From the NCBI RefSeq assembly GCF_010365105.1, contig NZ_JAAFGZ010000010.1, forward strand, positions 1 to 64,000: DNA of 64,000 nt. Reading direction: 5' to 3'. Origin of the DNA: Polaromonas sp. (GTDB lineage Bacteria > Pseudomonadota > Gammaproteobacteria > Burkholderiales > Burkholderiaceae_C). Positions 17,728 through 27,200 of this stretch are shown here, piece after piece (positions within the stretch are counted from its first letter, which is position 1; every line of letters starts with the position of its first letter). Made by a program: the position numbers and the translations under genes. The notes under the pieces are model-generated. The model worked only from the letters and a program-made list of their open reading frames with translations. It did not search any database and was not told where the DNA came from.

Positions 17728-18603
17728 GTGTCCGATGTTCCTCCCAGTCGGTCTTCCAAGACTGAAGACAAACGCGGCTTTTTGCAAAAGCTTGCGGAAA
17801 TGCTCCACCCCGGTCCTGACTCAAGAGACGAGCTGATTGAAACGCTGGTGGAAGCCCAGGGCAACGATGTCATTGGCCAGCAAAGCCGTGAAATGCTCGA
17901 AGGCGTGATCCGCATGGCCGACATGACGGCCGGCGATGTGATGGTGGCCGCGCCACGCATGGACCTGGTGAATATTGATGCGCCGTTCGACGAACTGCTG
18001 CACCTCATCATCGACACCGCGCATTCGCGTTTTCCGGTCTACGAGGACGAAAAGGAAAACATCATCGGCATCCTGATGGCCAAGGATTTGCTGAAACTGC
18101 AGCGCGCGCCCGAACTCAACATCCGTGCATTGTTGCGCCCGGCAGTGTTCGTGCCCGAAAGCAAGGGTCTGAACGAGCTGCTACGCGAATTTCGTGTCAA
18201 CCACAACCACCTGGCCGTCGTCATCGACGAGTTTGGCCGCGTCGCCGGCCTGATCACCATCGAGGATGTGCTGGAGCAGATCGTCGGCGAGATCGAGGAT
18301 GAATTCGACATCGAAGAGGACGCCGGCGACATCTTTGCCCTGACCGACCACACCTACCGCGTGAGCGGCGACACGGCGGTCGAGCGGGTCAATGAGTCGT
18401 TCGAGGTGCTGCTGCCGGAAACCGACTTTGAGACCATCGGCGGCCTGGTCGCGCACGAAATGGGCCATGTCCCCAAGCGCGGCGAGCATTACGCGCTGGC
18501 CGGCCTGCAGTTCACCGTGCTGCACACCAAGGGCGGCGCGGTGCGCTGGTTCAAGGTGTCGCCAGCGGCCGCCACGGCCGTCCCGGCAAACGACGCGCCG
18601 TGA
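17728..18603 (+). CDS. corC: CorC/HlyC family CBS-domain protein
   Basis: A 291-residue cytoplasmic protein. After a charged N-terminal stretch come a CBS pair (about 65-190, with DMTAGDVMVAAPRMDLVNID and HNHLAVVIDEFGRVAGLIT) and a C-terminal CorC/HlyC transporter-associated domain (205-280). Family members affect magnesium/cobalt efflux and membrane integrity. The GTG at 17728 (MSDVPPSRSSK) is chosen because the frame upstream is repeat DNA. It is followed 37 bases later by lnt, an arrangement conserved in many proteobacteria, often together with ybeY/ybeZ. Confidence 0.9.
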   Translation: MSDVPPSRSSKTEDKRGFLQKLAEMLHPGPDSRDELIETLVEAQGNDVIGQQSREMLEGVIRMADMTAGDVMVAAPRMDLVNIDAPFDELLHLIIDTAHSRFPVYEDEKENIIGILMAKDLLKLQRAPELNIRALLRPAVFVPESKGLNELLREFRVNHNHLAVVIDEFGRVAGLITIEDVLEQIVGEIEDEFDIEEDAGDIFALTDHTYRVSGDTAVERVNESFEVLLPETDFETIGGLVAHEMGHVPKRGEHYALAGLQFTVLHTKGGAVRWFKVSPAAATAVPANDAP

Positions 18604-18640
18604 ACCGGTTGATGGGCACCCTGCCCGGGCCATCGGGCGC

Positions 18641-20296
18641 ATGAGGTCTTCAGCGGCGGTGCGTTTCGGCGCGCCAGGCACGCGGCGCATCGGCCAGCCG
18701 ACCAGCGACCGGCTGGCATGGCTTCAGCTGGTCATCGTCCTGGCCGCCGGCATTTTTCATGCCGCGAGCATGGCCTGGCCTTTTCCCTTCGGCGCGTCCG
18801 TGCTCGGCCTGGTTCCGGGCCAGCCCGTGGGGTGGCTGCAGTTGCTGGCGCTGGCGCTGCTGGCAGGGCAGCTCGATGGCGCCAAAAACTGGCGACGAGG
18901 CGCCTGGCTGGGCGGCCTGTTCGCCGTCGCCATGCAGTGCGCGACCTACTGGTGGCTGTTCATTTCGCTGCATGTGTACGGCGGACTGGCCGCGCCGCTG
19001 ACGGTGCTGGCGATTGTGCTGCTGGCCGCCTTCCTGGGGCTTTACTATGCTGCCGCTTCTGCATTGTTTGTGGCTTTTGCGCCCGTCCAGACTGCATGGC
19101 GTGCTCTGTTTTTTGCAGCTATGTGGCTGCTGGCCGAACTGGCACGGGTCAAGTTCTTCACCGGCTTTCCGTGGGGCGAGGGCGGTTATGCCCATGTGGA
19201 CGGCTGGGCCAGGCCGCTGGCCGCATGGGTCGGCGTGCATGGCCTGACCTTTATGGCGGCGTCGGTCGCCGCCTGGCTGGCGTTCAGCCTGCTGGCGCCC
19301 CGGACCCGCTGGCGCTCGGCGCTGGCCGGCGTGCTGGCCAGCGCCGCCATCGCCTGGCTGCCAGTCTTCAATGTCGGCGATGTCGAGCCCGACCCGGCGC
19401 TGATCAGGCCGATGTCGGTCACGCTGCTGCAGGGAAACATTCCGCAGGACGAAAAATTCGTCAGCGGCACTGGCGTGGCCACCGCGCTGCGCTGGTATGG
19501 CGAGCAACTGCAGAACGCTACCGGCGCGCTGGTGGTTGCGCCCGAGACGGCGCTGCCGCTGCTGCCGCAGCAATTGCCCGACGGCTACTGGCAGGCGCTG
19601 CAGGCGCGCTTTGCCAGCGGCGACCAGGCCGCACTGATCGGCCTGCCGCTGGGCGACTTCAACACCGGCTATTCCAATTCGGTGCTGGGGTTCAAGCCCG
19701 TGCCCGCTGGCCAGCCGGTCCCACTGGAGCCGCTCGCACTTTACCGCTACGACAAGCACCACCTGGTGCCTTTCGGCGAGGTCATTCCGCCCGGTTTCCA
19801 CTGGTTCATCCGCCTGATGAGCATTCCGCTGGGCGACTTCAACCGCGGCGCGGTCGGCCAGCCGTCGTTTGCCTGGCAAGGCCAGCGGCTGGCGCCGAAT
19901 ATCTGCTATGAAGATCTGTTTGGCGAGGAACTGGCCGCGCGCTTTGTCGATGGGCGCCAAGCGCCGACGATTTTTGTCAATATCAGCAACATCGGCTGGT
20001 TCGGCAACACCGTGGCCATTGACCAGCATTTGCAGATTTCGCGCATGCGCGCGCTGGAGTTTGGCCGGCCCATGATCCGCTCCACCAACACCGGCGCCAC
20101 CGTCATCATCAACCGTCGGGGCGAGGTCACGCATGCCCTGCCGCGCCATACCCGGGGCGCGCTGAGTGGCGACGTGCAGGGCCGCAGCGGCATCACCCCC
20201 TATGCCTGGTGGGCCGGGCGTTTCGGGCTCTGGCCGCTGTGGGCACTGGGCCTGGCCGCGCTCGGGCTGGCGCTGGTTTCCAGGCGTCGGGGCTGA
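18641..20296 (+). CDS. lnt: Apolipoprotein N-acyltransferase
   Basis: A 551-residue inner-membrane enzyme that adds the third acyl chain to lipoproteins. Six to seven hydrophobic helices (about 25-215) precede a periplasmic nitrilase-like domain with the Glu-Lys-Cys triad: Glu in VVAPETALPLLP, Lys in YDKHHLVPFGEVIP and Cys in APNICYEDLFGEE. A final helix (WPLWALGLAALGLALV) anchors the C terminus. The ATG at 18641 gives a normal length; the frame is open well upstream, inside corC, but in the wrong frame for it. It is probably cotranscribed with corC. Confidence 0.94.
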   Translation: MRSSAAVRFGAPGTRRIGQPTSDRLAWLQLVIVLAAGIFHAASMAWPFPFGASVLGLVPGQPVGWLQLLALALLAGQLDGAKNWRRGAWLGGLFAVAMQCATYWWLFISLHVYGGLAAPLTVLAIVLLAAFLGLYYAAASALFVAFAPVQTAWRALFFAAMWLLAELARVKFFTGFPWGEGGYAHVDGWARPLAAWVGVHGLTFMAASVAAWLAFSLLAPRTRWRSALAGVLASAAIAWLPVFNVGDVEPDPALIRPMSVTLLQGNIPQDEKFVSGTGVATALRWYGEQLQNATGALVVAPETALPLLPQQLPDGYWQALQARFASGDQAALIGLPLGDFNTGYSNSVLGFKPVPAGQPVPLEPLALYRYDKHHLVPFGEVIPPGFHWFIRLMSIPLGDFNRGAVGQPSFAWQGQRLAPNICYEDLFGEELAARFVDGRQAPTIFVNISNIGWFGNTVAIDQHLQISRMRALEFGRPMIRSTNTGATVIINRRGEVTHALPRHTRGALSGDVQGRSGITPYAWWAGRFGLWPLWALGLAALGLALVSRRRG

Positions 20297-20405
20297 ACCG
20301 TGGCCGCGTAAAATGAATGCCTGTGCGATGCCGCCCCTGGCGTTGCCAACTCCCTGATTTCCCGGTGCCGTGACGCTGCACCCGCCCTAGACAAGAACAA
20401 CTCCT

Positions 20406-21341
20406 ATGCTTACCTTTCAGCAAATCATCCTGAAGCTGCAGTCCTACTGGGCCGACCAGGGTTGCGCACTTTTACAGCCCTATGACATGGAAGTCGGCGC
20501 CGGGACTTCGCATACTGCTACGTTTTTAAGAGCGCTTGGCCCTGAGCCGTGGAAGGCGGCCTATGTGCAGCCCAGCCGCCGGCCAAAAGACGGCCGCTAT
20601 GGCGAAAACCCGAACCGCCTGCAGCATTACTACCAGTACCAGGTGGTACTCAAGCCGGCGCCATCAAACATCCTGGAGCTGTACCTCGGTTCGCTTGAAG
20701 CGCTGGGGTTCGACCTGAAGCAAAACGACATCCGCTTTGTCGAGGACGACTGGGAAAACCCGACGCTGGGCGCCTGGGGCCTGGGCTGGGAAGTCTGGCT
20801 CAACGGCATGGAAGTGACCCAGTTCACCTATTTCCAGCAGGTCGGCGGCATCGACTGCAAGCCGGCCACCGGCGAGATCACCTACGGACTGGAGCGCCTG
20901 GCGATGTATCTGCAGGGCGTGGACAACGTCTACAACCTGACCTGGACCGAAGGGCTGACCTACGGCGACGTGTACAAGCAAAACGAGGTCGAGCAATCGA
21001 CCTACAACTTCGAGCATTCCGACACCGATTTCCTGTTCACCGCCTTCACCGCGCATGAAAAGCAGGCCAAATACCTGATCGAGCAGCAGCTCGCACTGCC
21101 AGCCTACGAGCAGGTGCTCAAGGCCGCGCACAGCTTCAACCTGCTCGACGCACGCGGCGCCATCAGCGTGACCGAGCGCGCCGCCTACATGGGCCGTATC
21201 CGCAATGTCTCGCGCCTGGTGGCGCAGAGTTATCTTGAAAGCCGCGAACGCCTGGGTTTCCCGATGGCACCGCGCGAATGGGTAGAGCAGATGGCAAAAA
21301 CAACAACATCCACGGCCACGACCAAGAAGAAGGGTGCCTGA
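20406..21341 (+). CDS. glyQ: Glycine-tRNA ligase alpha subunit
   Basis: A 311-residue catalytic subunit of the heterotetrameric bacterial glycyl-tRNA synthetase. It begins [20 protein letters not shown], and has [25 protein letters not shown] motif 2 residues ([17 protein letters not shown]) near 60 and [17 protein letters not shown] near 135, all typical. The C-terminal 15 residues are a Lys/Thr-rich tail. Four bases separate it from glyS, as in most bacteria with this enzyme. Confidence 0.97.
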   Translation: MLTFQQIILKLQSYWADQGCALLQPYDMEVGAGTSHTATFLRALGPEPWKAAYVQPSRRPKDGRYGENPNRLQHYYQYQVVLKPAPSNILELYLGSLEALGFDLKQNDIRFVEDDWENPTLGAWGLGWEVWLNGMEVTQFTYFQQVGGIDCKPATGEITYGLERLAMYLQGVDNVYNLTWTEGLTYGDVYKQNEVEQSTYNFEHSDTDFLFTAFTAHEKQAKYLIEQQLALPAYEQVLKAAHSFNLLDARGAISVTERAAYMGRIRNVSRLVAQSYLESRERLGFPMAPREWVEQMAKTTTSTATTKKKGA

Positions 21342-21344
21342 ACC

Positions 21345-23477
21345 ATGACCACCCAAAACCTTCTGGTCGAATTGTTTGTCGAAGAATTGCCGCCCAAGGC
21401 TTTGAAAAAGCTGGGCGATGCCTTTGCCGGCGTGCTGGCCGAGCAGCTCCGCGCGCTGGGCCTGGCCAGCGCCGAATCGGTCGTCACGGCATATGCCTCG
21501 CCGCGCCGGCTGGCCGCGCACATCAGCCGGGTCTGGCGCAAGGCCGAGGACAGGGCGGTGCGGCAAAAGCTGATGCCGGTGTCTGTCGGGCTCGATAGCG
21601 CCGGCCACGCCACGCCCGCATTGCTCAAAAGGCTTCAAGCGCTGGGTGCTGACGTGTCCGATCCGGTAGCCGCCGTCGCCGCGCTGCAACGCGCACCTGA
21701 CGGCAAGGCCGAAGCGCTGTTCTACGACAGCCTGGCAACGGGCGCCACGCTCGACACCGGCCTGCAAAAGGCGCTGGAAGAAGCGATTGCCAAGCTGCCG
21801 ATTCCCAAGGTCATGAGCTATCAGCTGGAAACCGACTGCGAACTGCCCGGCTGGACCAGCGTGAACTTCGTGCGTCCGGCGCACGGGCTGGTCGCGCTGC
21901 ATGGCAGCACCGTGGTGCCGGTCAAGGTGCTGGGGCTGAAGGCGGGCAACTTCACCCACGGCCACCGCTTTGAAGCGGCCGTGGACCCGGTGGTCTTGCC
22001 GGACGCCGACAGCTACGCCGTCACGCTGGAAATCGACGGCGCCGTCATCGCCAGTTTTTCTGCCCGCAAGACCGAGATTGCCCGCCAGCTGGCCGAAGCG
22101 GCCACGGAAGTTGGTGGTGGCGTCATGCCGATTGACGACGATGCGTTGCTTGACGAAGTGACAGCGCTGGTCGAGCGGCCCAACGTGCTGGTCTGCGCGT
22201 TTGAAAAAGAATTCCTGGACGTGCCGCAGGAGTGTTTGATCCTGACGATGAAGGCCAACCAGAAATACTTTCCGCTGCTCGATACCGATGGCAAGCTGAC
22301 GAACCAGTTTCTCGTCGTCAGCAACATCTCGCCTGACGATGCGAGTGCCGTGATTGGCGGTAACGAGCGCGTGGTACGCCCGCGCCTGGCCGATGCCAAG
22401 TTTTTCTTTGACCAGGACCGCAAGAAAACGCTGGCGTCGCGCGTGGCCGGGCTGGACAAGGTGGTCTATCACAACAAGCTGGGCTCGCAAGGCGAGCGCG
22501 TCGAGCGCGTCCGGGCGATTGCCAGCGCCATTGGCCGGCAACTCGGCGGCGAGGCGCTGGCGCAGCAGGCCGATCAGGCCGCGCAACTGGCCAAGAGCGA
22601 CCTGGTCACTGACATGGTCGGCGAATTCCCGGAACTGCAGGGCACCATGGGCCGCTACTACGCGCTCAACGATGGCCTGGACGCCGAGGTGGCCGACGCG
22701 ATTGAAGACCATTACAAACCGCGCTTTGCTGGCGATGAACTGCCGCGCAACCCTGTGGGCGTGGTCGTCGCGCTGGCCGACAAGCTCGAAACGCTGGTCG
22801 GCATGTTCGGCATAGGCAATTTGCCCACGGGCGACAAGGACCCGTTTGCGCTGCGCCGCCATGCGCTGGGCGTGATCCGGATGCTGGTCGAAAAAGACCT
22901 GCCGCTGGATGTGACGGCGCTGGCACGAGATGCCGCCGCCGTTTTTGGCGACAGGATCACCGCCGCAACGCCTGCCCTGACCGACTTCATCTACGACCGC
23001 CTGGCCGGCTCCCTGCGCGAGCAGGGCTTCAGCGCGCAGGAGGTCGATTCGGTGGTGTCGCAAAAGCCGCAACGTCTGGGCGACGTGGCCAGGCGCCTGT
23101 CCGCCGTGCGCGCCTTTGTCGGCTTGCCCGAAGCCCCCGCGCTGGCCGCCGCCAACAAGCGCATCGGCAACATCCTGAAAAAAGCCCAGGAAGTGGACGC
23201 GCATGTCAGCGAGTTGCTGCTGAAAGAGCCCGCCGAGATTGCCCTGTATGCGGCAATGAAGGACATCGTTCCTGCTGCCAACGCGCAGTTCGACGCCGGC
23301 GACTACACCGCGTCGCTGCAGACGCTGGCCGCCCTGCGCGCGCCGGTCGATGCCTTCTTCGACGGCGTGATGGTCAATGCTGAGGAACTCGACCTGCGGC
23401 TGAACCGCCAGGGCCTGCTCAAAAGCCTGCACGACGCCATGAACCGGGTGGCCGACCTGTCGCGTCTGGCGGTTTGA
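21345..23477 (+). CDS. glyS: Glycine-tRNA ligase beta subunit
   Basis: A 710-residue subunit, normal for GlyS. It starts MTTQNLLVELFVEELPPKAL, the family signature, and includes AFEKEFLDVPQECLILTMKA and NQKYFPLLDTDGKLTNQFL near 285-325, an HD-like region, and a C-terminal anticodon-binding helical domain. It pairs with GlyQ to charge tRNA-Gly. The downstream membrane protein starts 7 bases later, so these genes probably form one operon with gmhB. Confidence 0.97.
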   Translation: MTTQNLLVELFVEELPPKALKKLGDAFAGVLAEQLRALGLASAESVVTAYASPRRLAAHISRVWRKAEDRAVRQKLMPVSVGLDSAGHATPALLKRLQALGADVSDPVAAVAALQRAPDGKAEALFYDSLATGATLDTGLQKALEEAIAKLPIPKVMSYQLETDCELPGWTSVNFVRPAHGLVALHGSTVVPVKVLGLKAGNFTHGHRFEAAVDPVVLPDADSYAVTLEIDGAVIASFSARKTEIARQLAEAATEVGGGVMPIDDDALLDEVTALVERPNVLVCAFEKEFLDVPQECLILTMKANQKYFPLLDTDGKLTNQFLVVSNISPDDASAVIGGNERVVRPRLADAKFFFDQDRKKTLASRVAGLDKVVYHNKLGSQGERVERVRAIASAIGRQLGGEALAQQADQAAQLAKSDLVTDMVGEFPELQGTMGRYYALNDGLDAEVADAIEDHYKPRFAGDELPRNPVGVVVALADKLETLVGMFGIGNLPTGDKDPFALRRHALGVIRMLVEKDLPLDVTALARDAAAVFGDRITAATPALTDFIYDRLAGSLREQGFSAQEVDSVVSQKPQRLGDVARRLSAVRAFVGLPEAPALAAANKRIGNILKKAQEVDAHVSELLLKEPAEIALYAAMKDIVPAANAQFDAGDYTASLQTLAALRAPVDAFFDGVMVNAEELDLRLNRQGLLKSLHDAMNRVADLSRLAV

Positions 23478-23484
23478 GGCGGCC

Positions 23485-24141
23485 ATGCCTTCGACCGATT
23501 CCCTGAACCGCAGCGCACCGAATCCCGCCGGAAACGGCTGGACTTCGCAGCGCACCGCCTGGCTGATCTTTGGTCCGCCCGCGTTCATGGTTGCGGTGCG
23601 CTGGCTGCTGCAACTGGTGGACGACCGCCAGAACACCGTGCCGGCGCTGCCGCTGGTGCCGGTGTCCACCACGGCCGGCGCGCTGGACCTGCTCTGGCCG
23701 TTCGCCCTGGCGCTGGCTTTGCTAATCGCGGCGGGGCTGATCATTTACCGGCTGGGCTGGCGGCGTGTCATGCCGGTGATCGGCGCTGTTTGGCTGCTGC
23801 TTTGGCTTCTCGGCAGCGGCGCGTTGCTGCAGCGCCACTTGAACTGCCAGGGACTGGTCTTGCAGGGCATGACCGCCGCAGCGCCCGTGCCGGTGAAGGC
23901 GCGGGTGGTGACCGCCCTGTTCAAGCCGGCCAGCCTGCGCAGCCTGGGCGGCACCGAACTGGTGCTGAAGATTGACGACCTGGATATTCCAAACCGGCTG
24001 CTGCTGGACGATGCTGGCGCCGCATCGCTCAAACCCGGCGACACGCTGGCGCTGCAGCTCGCTCCCGGCCGCTTCAACGGCCTGTTCGTCACCGGCTGGC
24101 AGGCTGTGCCGGCCGTTTCCCCCTTGGTGAAAGCCCCATGA
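23485..24141 (+). CDS. Membrane protein of unknown function
   Basis: A 218-residue protein with three hydrophobic segments (about 27-47, 65-88 and 92-112), then a C-terminal domain of ~100 residues with beta-strand character (VKARVVTALFKPASLRSLGG, LVLKIDDLDIPNRLLLDD, GDTLALQLAPGRFNG). The last domain probably faces the periplasm. I do not recognise the family. Its position between glyS and gmhB, overlapping gmhB by 4 bases (ATGA), suggests cotranslation and perhaps an envelope role. Confidence 0.8.
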   Translation: MPSTDSLNRSAPNPAGNGWTSQRTAWLIFGPPAFMVAVRWLLQLVDDRQNTVPALPLVPVSTTAGALDLLWPFALALALLIAAGLIIYRLGWRRVMPVIGAVWLLLWLLGSGALLQRHLNCQGLVLQGMTAAAPVPVKARVVTALFKPASLRSLGGTELVLKIDDLDIPNRLLLDDAGAASLKPGDTLALQLAPGRFNGLFVTGWQAVPAVSPLVKAP

Positions 24142-24710
24142 AACTCGTCATCCTTGACCGCGACGGCACCATCAACAGCGACAGCGACGACTTCGTCAAG
24201 ACGCCCGACGAGTGGCTGCCGCTGCCCGGCGCGCTTGAAGCAATTGCCCGGCTCAACCATGCCGGCTGGCATGTGGTGATTGCCTCCAACCAGTCGGGGC
24301 TGGGGCGCGGGCTGTTTGACGTGGTGTCGCTCAATGCCATGCATGCCAAGATGCAAAAGCTGCTCGCCGTGCAGGGCGGGCGCATCGATGCGGTGTTTTT
24401 CTGCCCGCACACCGCCGACGAAAACTGCCACTGCCGCAAGCCCCGGTCCGGGCTGTTCGAGCAGATCGGCATGCGTTTTGGCGTTCCGCTCAAGGGCGTC
24501 CCGACCGTGGGCGATTCCGTGCGCGATGTGCAGGCCGGCGCGGCGGTTGGCTGCGAGCCGCACCTGGTGCTCACCGGCAAGTCGGAAAAATACCGGGGCC
24601 TGGCGCCGCCCGAAGGCCTGCCGCCGGGCACGCTGGTGCACCAGGACCTGTCGGCGTTTGCCGATTTCATCCTGGCGCGCAGTGCGCAGTCAGAAGCTGC
24701 TGCCCGATGA
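24138..24710 (+). CDS. gmhB: D-glycero-beta-D-manno-heptose 1,7-bisphosphate 7-phosphatase
   Basis: A 190-residue HAD phosphatase in ADP-heptose synthesis for lipopolysaccharide core. Motif I DRDGTIN is at residues 7-13, motif II in SNQSGLGRG near 53, the zinc-binding Cys/His cluster (CPHTADENCHCRKP) near 95, and motif III/IV in PTVGDSVRDVQAGAAVGC near 130. It starts within the stop of the preceding membrane-protein gene and is followed, after an AT-rich repeat, by plsC; both products serve outer-membrane lipid synthesis. Confidence 0.93.
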   Translation: MKLVILDRDGTINSDSDDFVKTPDEWLPLPGALEAIARLNHAGWHVVIASNQSGLGRGLFDVVSLNAMHAKMQKLLAVQGGRIDAVFFCPHTADENCHCRKPRSGLFEQIGMRFGVPLKGVPTVGDSVRDVQAGAAVGCEPHLVLTGKSEKYRGLAPPEGLPPGTLVHQDLSAFADFILARSAQSEAAAR

Positions 24711-24770
24711 AGATATGAAAATGATAGCTGCCTGCGCCCGTCCTGTATGCGTAAACGGGCTAAAAAACCC
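24711..24770 (-). repeat. AT-rich dispersed repeat, between gmhB and plsC
   Basis: Immediately after the gmhB stop the sequence reads ATGAAAATGATAGCTGCCTG followed by CGCCC, a spacer, ATGCGTAAACGGG and CTAAAAAACCC. The ATAGCTGC + TGCGC + spacer + TGCG order matches the reverse orientation of the other copies. The GGGCTAAAAAACCC stretch may fold into a small hairpin. Confidence 0.6.
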
Positions 24771-24846
24771 TGAGTCCTGCTTTTAAAGCACGCCTGCAGC
24801 GCATCAGGCTCGACACGATACCTACTTAACCGCCGGAAGCCCCGCC

Positions 24847-25614
24847 ATGCCCCTGATTCGCTCCCTCCTGCACATGCTGTGGCTGATCCTGACCGTCATT
24901 CCCTGGGCGCTGTTTGTCGTCATTGCCTCGCTGTTCGTCAACAGCACGACGATGTACTGGATGTGCGCGCGCTGGCTGAAGCTGGCGGTGGACAGCGGCA
25001 CCGTCATCCTGGGCATCCAGAACCGGATCACCGGCATGGAAAACCTGCCGACCGGCGAGAAAAGCGCCGCCGTGCTGCTGTGCAAGCACCAGTCCACCTG
25101 GGAAACGCTGACCATGCCGGCGATCATGCCGCACCCGCTGGCCTATGTGTTCAAGAAGGAACTGCTCTACATCCCGTTTTTCGGTTGGGCCATGGCGCGC
25201 ATGGACATGATCCACATCGACCGCAGCCAGCGCACGCAGGCCTTCAGCAAGGTCGTGGCGCAGGGCAAGCGCCTGATGGCGCAGGGCACCTGGGTGATCA
25301 TGTTCCCCGAGGGCACGCGCATCAACCGGGGGCAAAAAGGCGTCTATAAATCGGGCGGCACCCGACTGGCCATCGAGACCGGCGCGCCGGTGATACCGAT
25401 TGCCGTGACCTCGGCCAAATGCTGGCCGCGCAAGGCCTTCATCAAGAAGCCGGGCATCGTCGATATTTCCATCGGCAAGCCGATTCCCAGCGCCGGCCGC
25501 AAGCCCGACGAACTGATGCGCGAAGTCGAAGCCTGGATCGAGGCGGAAATGCGCCGGCTCGACCCTGAAGCCTATGCCGGCCGCGACGCCGCAGCCGCCA
25601 GGCCGCGTTCCTGA
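24847..25614 (+). CDS. plsC: 1-acyl-sn-glycerol-3-phosphate acyltransferase
   Basis: A 255-residue inner-membrane enzyme making phosphatidic acid from lysophosphatidic acid. An N-terminal hydrophobic segment (residues 8-32) is followed by motif I CKHQSTWET (HX4E type) near 78, FFGWAMARMDMIHIDR (motif II region), motif III FPEGTR near 153 and motif IV in ETGAPVIPIAVTS near 180. The downstream gene's strong Shine-Dalgarno overlaps its stop, so the pair is coupled. Confidence 0.94.
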   Translation: MPLIRSLLHMLWLILTVIPWALFVVIASLFVNSTTMYWMCARWLKLAVDSGTVILGIQNRITGMENLPTGEKSAAVLLCKHQSTWETLTMPAIMPHPLAYVFKKELLYIPFFGWAMARMDMIHIDRSQRTQAFSKVVAQGKRLMAQGTWVIMFPEGTRINRGQKGVYKSGGTRLAIETGAPVIPIAVTSAKCWPRKAFIKKPGIVDISIGKPIPSAGRKPDELMREVEAWIEAEMRRLDPEAYAGRDAAAARPRS

Positions 25615-25625
25615 AGGAGGCCTGG

Positions 25626-26573
25626 GTGGCTGGTCCGTCACGTCAACCCGCCGCCAAGGCGCGCAGGCTTGTCCAGTTGGCGCTGGACTTTTTCGCTCCC
25701 GAGCCCGACCTGGCTATTGGCGCCAAAAAATCGCCAAATTCGGCATCAAAAAGGCACTCTCCGCTTGTGGATGGGGCGCCTGAAGCTATGGAAGTAATAG
25801 CAACGCCGGTGGTCCCGGCGGCAGGCGGTTTTCGCCATCCGCGCGCCACGCGCGAAATCCTGCTGGACGGTCACTGGGTGGCTTATGAAGTCCGGCGCCG
25901 AAAACGCCAGACCATCGGGTTTTCCGTGGGCCGCGAAGGTCTGGCCGTCAGCGCGCCGAAATGGGTGCCGCTCCCCGAAATCGATCAGGCGGTGCGGGGC
26001 AAGTCAGGCTGGATTGTTAAAAAACTGCATGAAACGCGCGAGCGGCATCGCCAGCAGGTGTCGCAGCGGATCGACTGGCAGGACGGCGCCGTTTTTCCTT
26101 TCCTGGGTGAGCCGGTGCGTCTGGTGCTCGATGGGCGCCAGCCGCACAGCGCCCTGGACGGCGAGGCGGCTGGCAACGGGGCTGCTCGCGCCCTGCGCCT
26201 CAAGCTGCCCGCCGACGCCACGCCTGTCCAGATCCAGGCCAGCGTCCATGCCTGGCTGCTTCAACAGGCGATGCCGGTTTTTACTGCCAGGCTGGACTTT
26301 TTCGCACCGCAACTGGGGGTGCAGTGGCGCAAACTCAGCCTTTCCAGCGCCGGCACCCGCTGGGGCAGCGCCAGCAGCAGCGGTGCCATCCGGCTGAACT
26401 GGCGGCTGATGCACCTGAAGCAGGACTTGATCGACTATGTGGTGGTGCATGAACTCAGCCACCTGCGATTCATGGACCACAGCCCGCGTTTCTGGGCCAC
26501 CGTGCAAGGCGTCATGCCCGGGCATGCTGCCCTGCGTCGGCAACTCCGGGACGAAGTGCTGCTGAACAGATGA
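25626..26573 (+). CDS. YgjP-type zinc metallopeptidase (SprT-like / M48-related)
   Basis: A 315-residue protein with a C-terminal DUF45/YgjP metallopeptidase domain. The zinc signature VVVHELSHLRFMDHSPRFW (HExxH plus a third His) is near residue 275, preceded by LSSAGTRWGSASSSGAIRLN, typical of this family. The GTG start at 25626 has an excellent AAGGAGG site at 25613-25619 that overlaps the plsC stop. Residues ~35-60 (SASKRHSPLVDGAPEAMEVI) are encoded by an AT-rich repeat-like patch in a non-conserved N-terminal region, which makes this protein longer than the usual ~240 residues. Confidence 0.88.
   Translation: MAGPSRQPAAKARRLVQLALDFFAPEPDLAIGAKKSPNSASKRHSPLVDGAPEAMEVIATPVVPAAGGFRHPRATREILLDGHWVAYEVRRRKRQTIGFSVGREGLAVSAPKWVPLPEIDQAVRGKSGWIVKKLHETRERHRQQVSQRIDWQDGAVFPFLGEPVRLVLDGRQPHSALDGEAAGNGAARALRLKLPADATPVQIQASVHAWLLQQAMPVFTARLDFFAPQLGVQWRKLSLSSAGTRWGSASSSGAIRLNWRLMHLKQDLIDYVVVHELSHLRFMDHSPRFWATVQGVMPGHAALRRQLRDEVLLNR
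25743..25803 (+). repeat. AT-rich dispersed repeat, copy inside the YgjP-type gene
   Basis: Reads GCATCAAAAAGGCACTCTCC, then GCTTGTGGATGGGGCGCC and TGAAGCTATGGAAGTAATAG with CAA following. The AAAAAGGCACT block and the GAAGCTA...TAATAGCAA block match the copy at 4959-5028 in order and orientation. It is translated in frame near the N terminus of the peptidase. Confidence 0.6.
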
Positions 26574-26685
26574 AAACAAAAAATTAGACAGCGGTATTGT
26601 GTAAAAAGTTGAAAACAATGAAACTTTAATAAATCATCAAACAACCAAAACTGGCTAAAATTCATGATTAACTATGGAACCAAGC

Positions 26686-27126
26686 ATGTCCGATAAGCTG
26701 ATACTTGTTGTAGAAGACAACCCGGACCATCTGGAACTGACGGTACTCACCCTTGAGGAACTGGGCGTTGGCGCAGAGATTGCCGTGGCCTGCGATGGCG
26801 CTGCCGCGCTTGACTACCTTTTTGGTCAGGGAAAGCATGCCGGTCGGGATGTCCGCAGGCAACCGTCCTTCATTTTGCTGGACATGAAGCTGCCCAAGCT
26901 GTCGGGGCTGGACGTGCTGCGCAGCGTTCGCAGCAATCCGCTGACCACGCTGGTGCCGGTCATCATGCTGACGTCGTCAAGTGAACACTCGGACATGGTG
27001 GGCTGCTACCAGAGCGGGGCCAACAGTTTTGTGCGCAAGCCTGTTGATTTCGTCGACTTCACCGAAAAGCTGAACCGCCTGCAAGCCTATTGGCTGGGCG
27101 TGAATGAGTCACTGGCGGCTGTTTAA
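26686..27126 (+). CDS. Rcp-type single-domain response regulator
   Basis: A 146-residue receiver-only protein. The acidic pocket is in LVVEDNPDHLE, the phospho-acceptor Asp in FILLDMKLPKLSGLDVL, Thr in VIMLTSSSEH and Lys in FVRKPVDF. The extra loop before the active-site strand (FGQGKHAGRDVRRQPSF) is characteristic of the Rcp1/phytochrome-associated group. It lies 74 bases upstream of a multi-PAS kinase whose HisKA is of the matching bacteriophytochrome type, so the two are probable partners. An in-frame ATG at 26674 is an alternative start. The 100-base leader is very AT-rich. Confidence 0.92.
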   Translation: MSDKLILVVEDNPDHLELTVLTLEELGVGAEIAVACDGAAALDYLFGQGKHAGRDVRRQPSFILLDMKLPKLSGLDVLRSVRSNPLTTLVPVIMLTSSSEHSDMVGCYQSGANSFVRKPVDFVDFTEKLNRLQAYWLGVNESLAAV

Positions 27127-27200
27127 TGCCACGGCTGGCTAGCCGGCCGGCTTTGTGTTGCTGCGCCGCTGGCTGTTTACCCGTTTAAAAGCTTGATGCG

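Noticed and set aside
19047..19125. T-rich patch in lnt as a further copy of the AT-rich repeat.
   Set aside because: Only GCAGCTAT and TTTTGCGCC fragments match, and hydrophobic codons of the membrane helices account for the composition.
20664..23744. A 1026-codon open frame on the minus strand opposite glyQ-glyS (and similar long ones at 36415-39102, 57402-59780 and 9459-11480).
   Set aside because: These are antisense to well-conserved genes. High GC and third-position bias make long stop-free antisense frames common, and the translations are His/Arg/Gln-rich with no domain.
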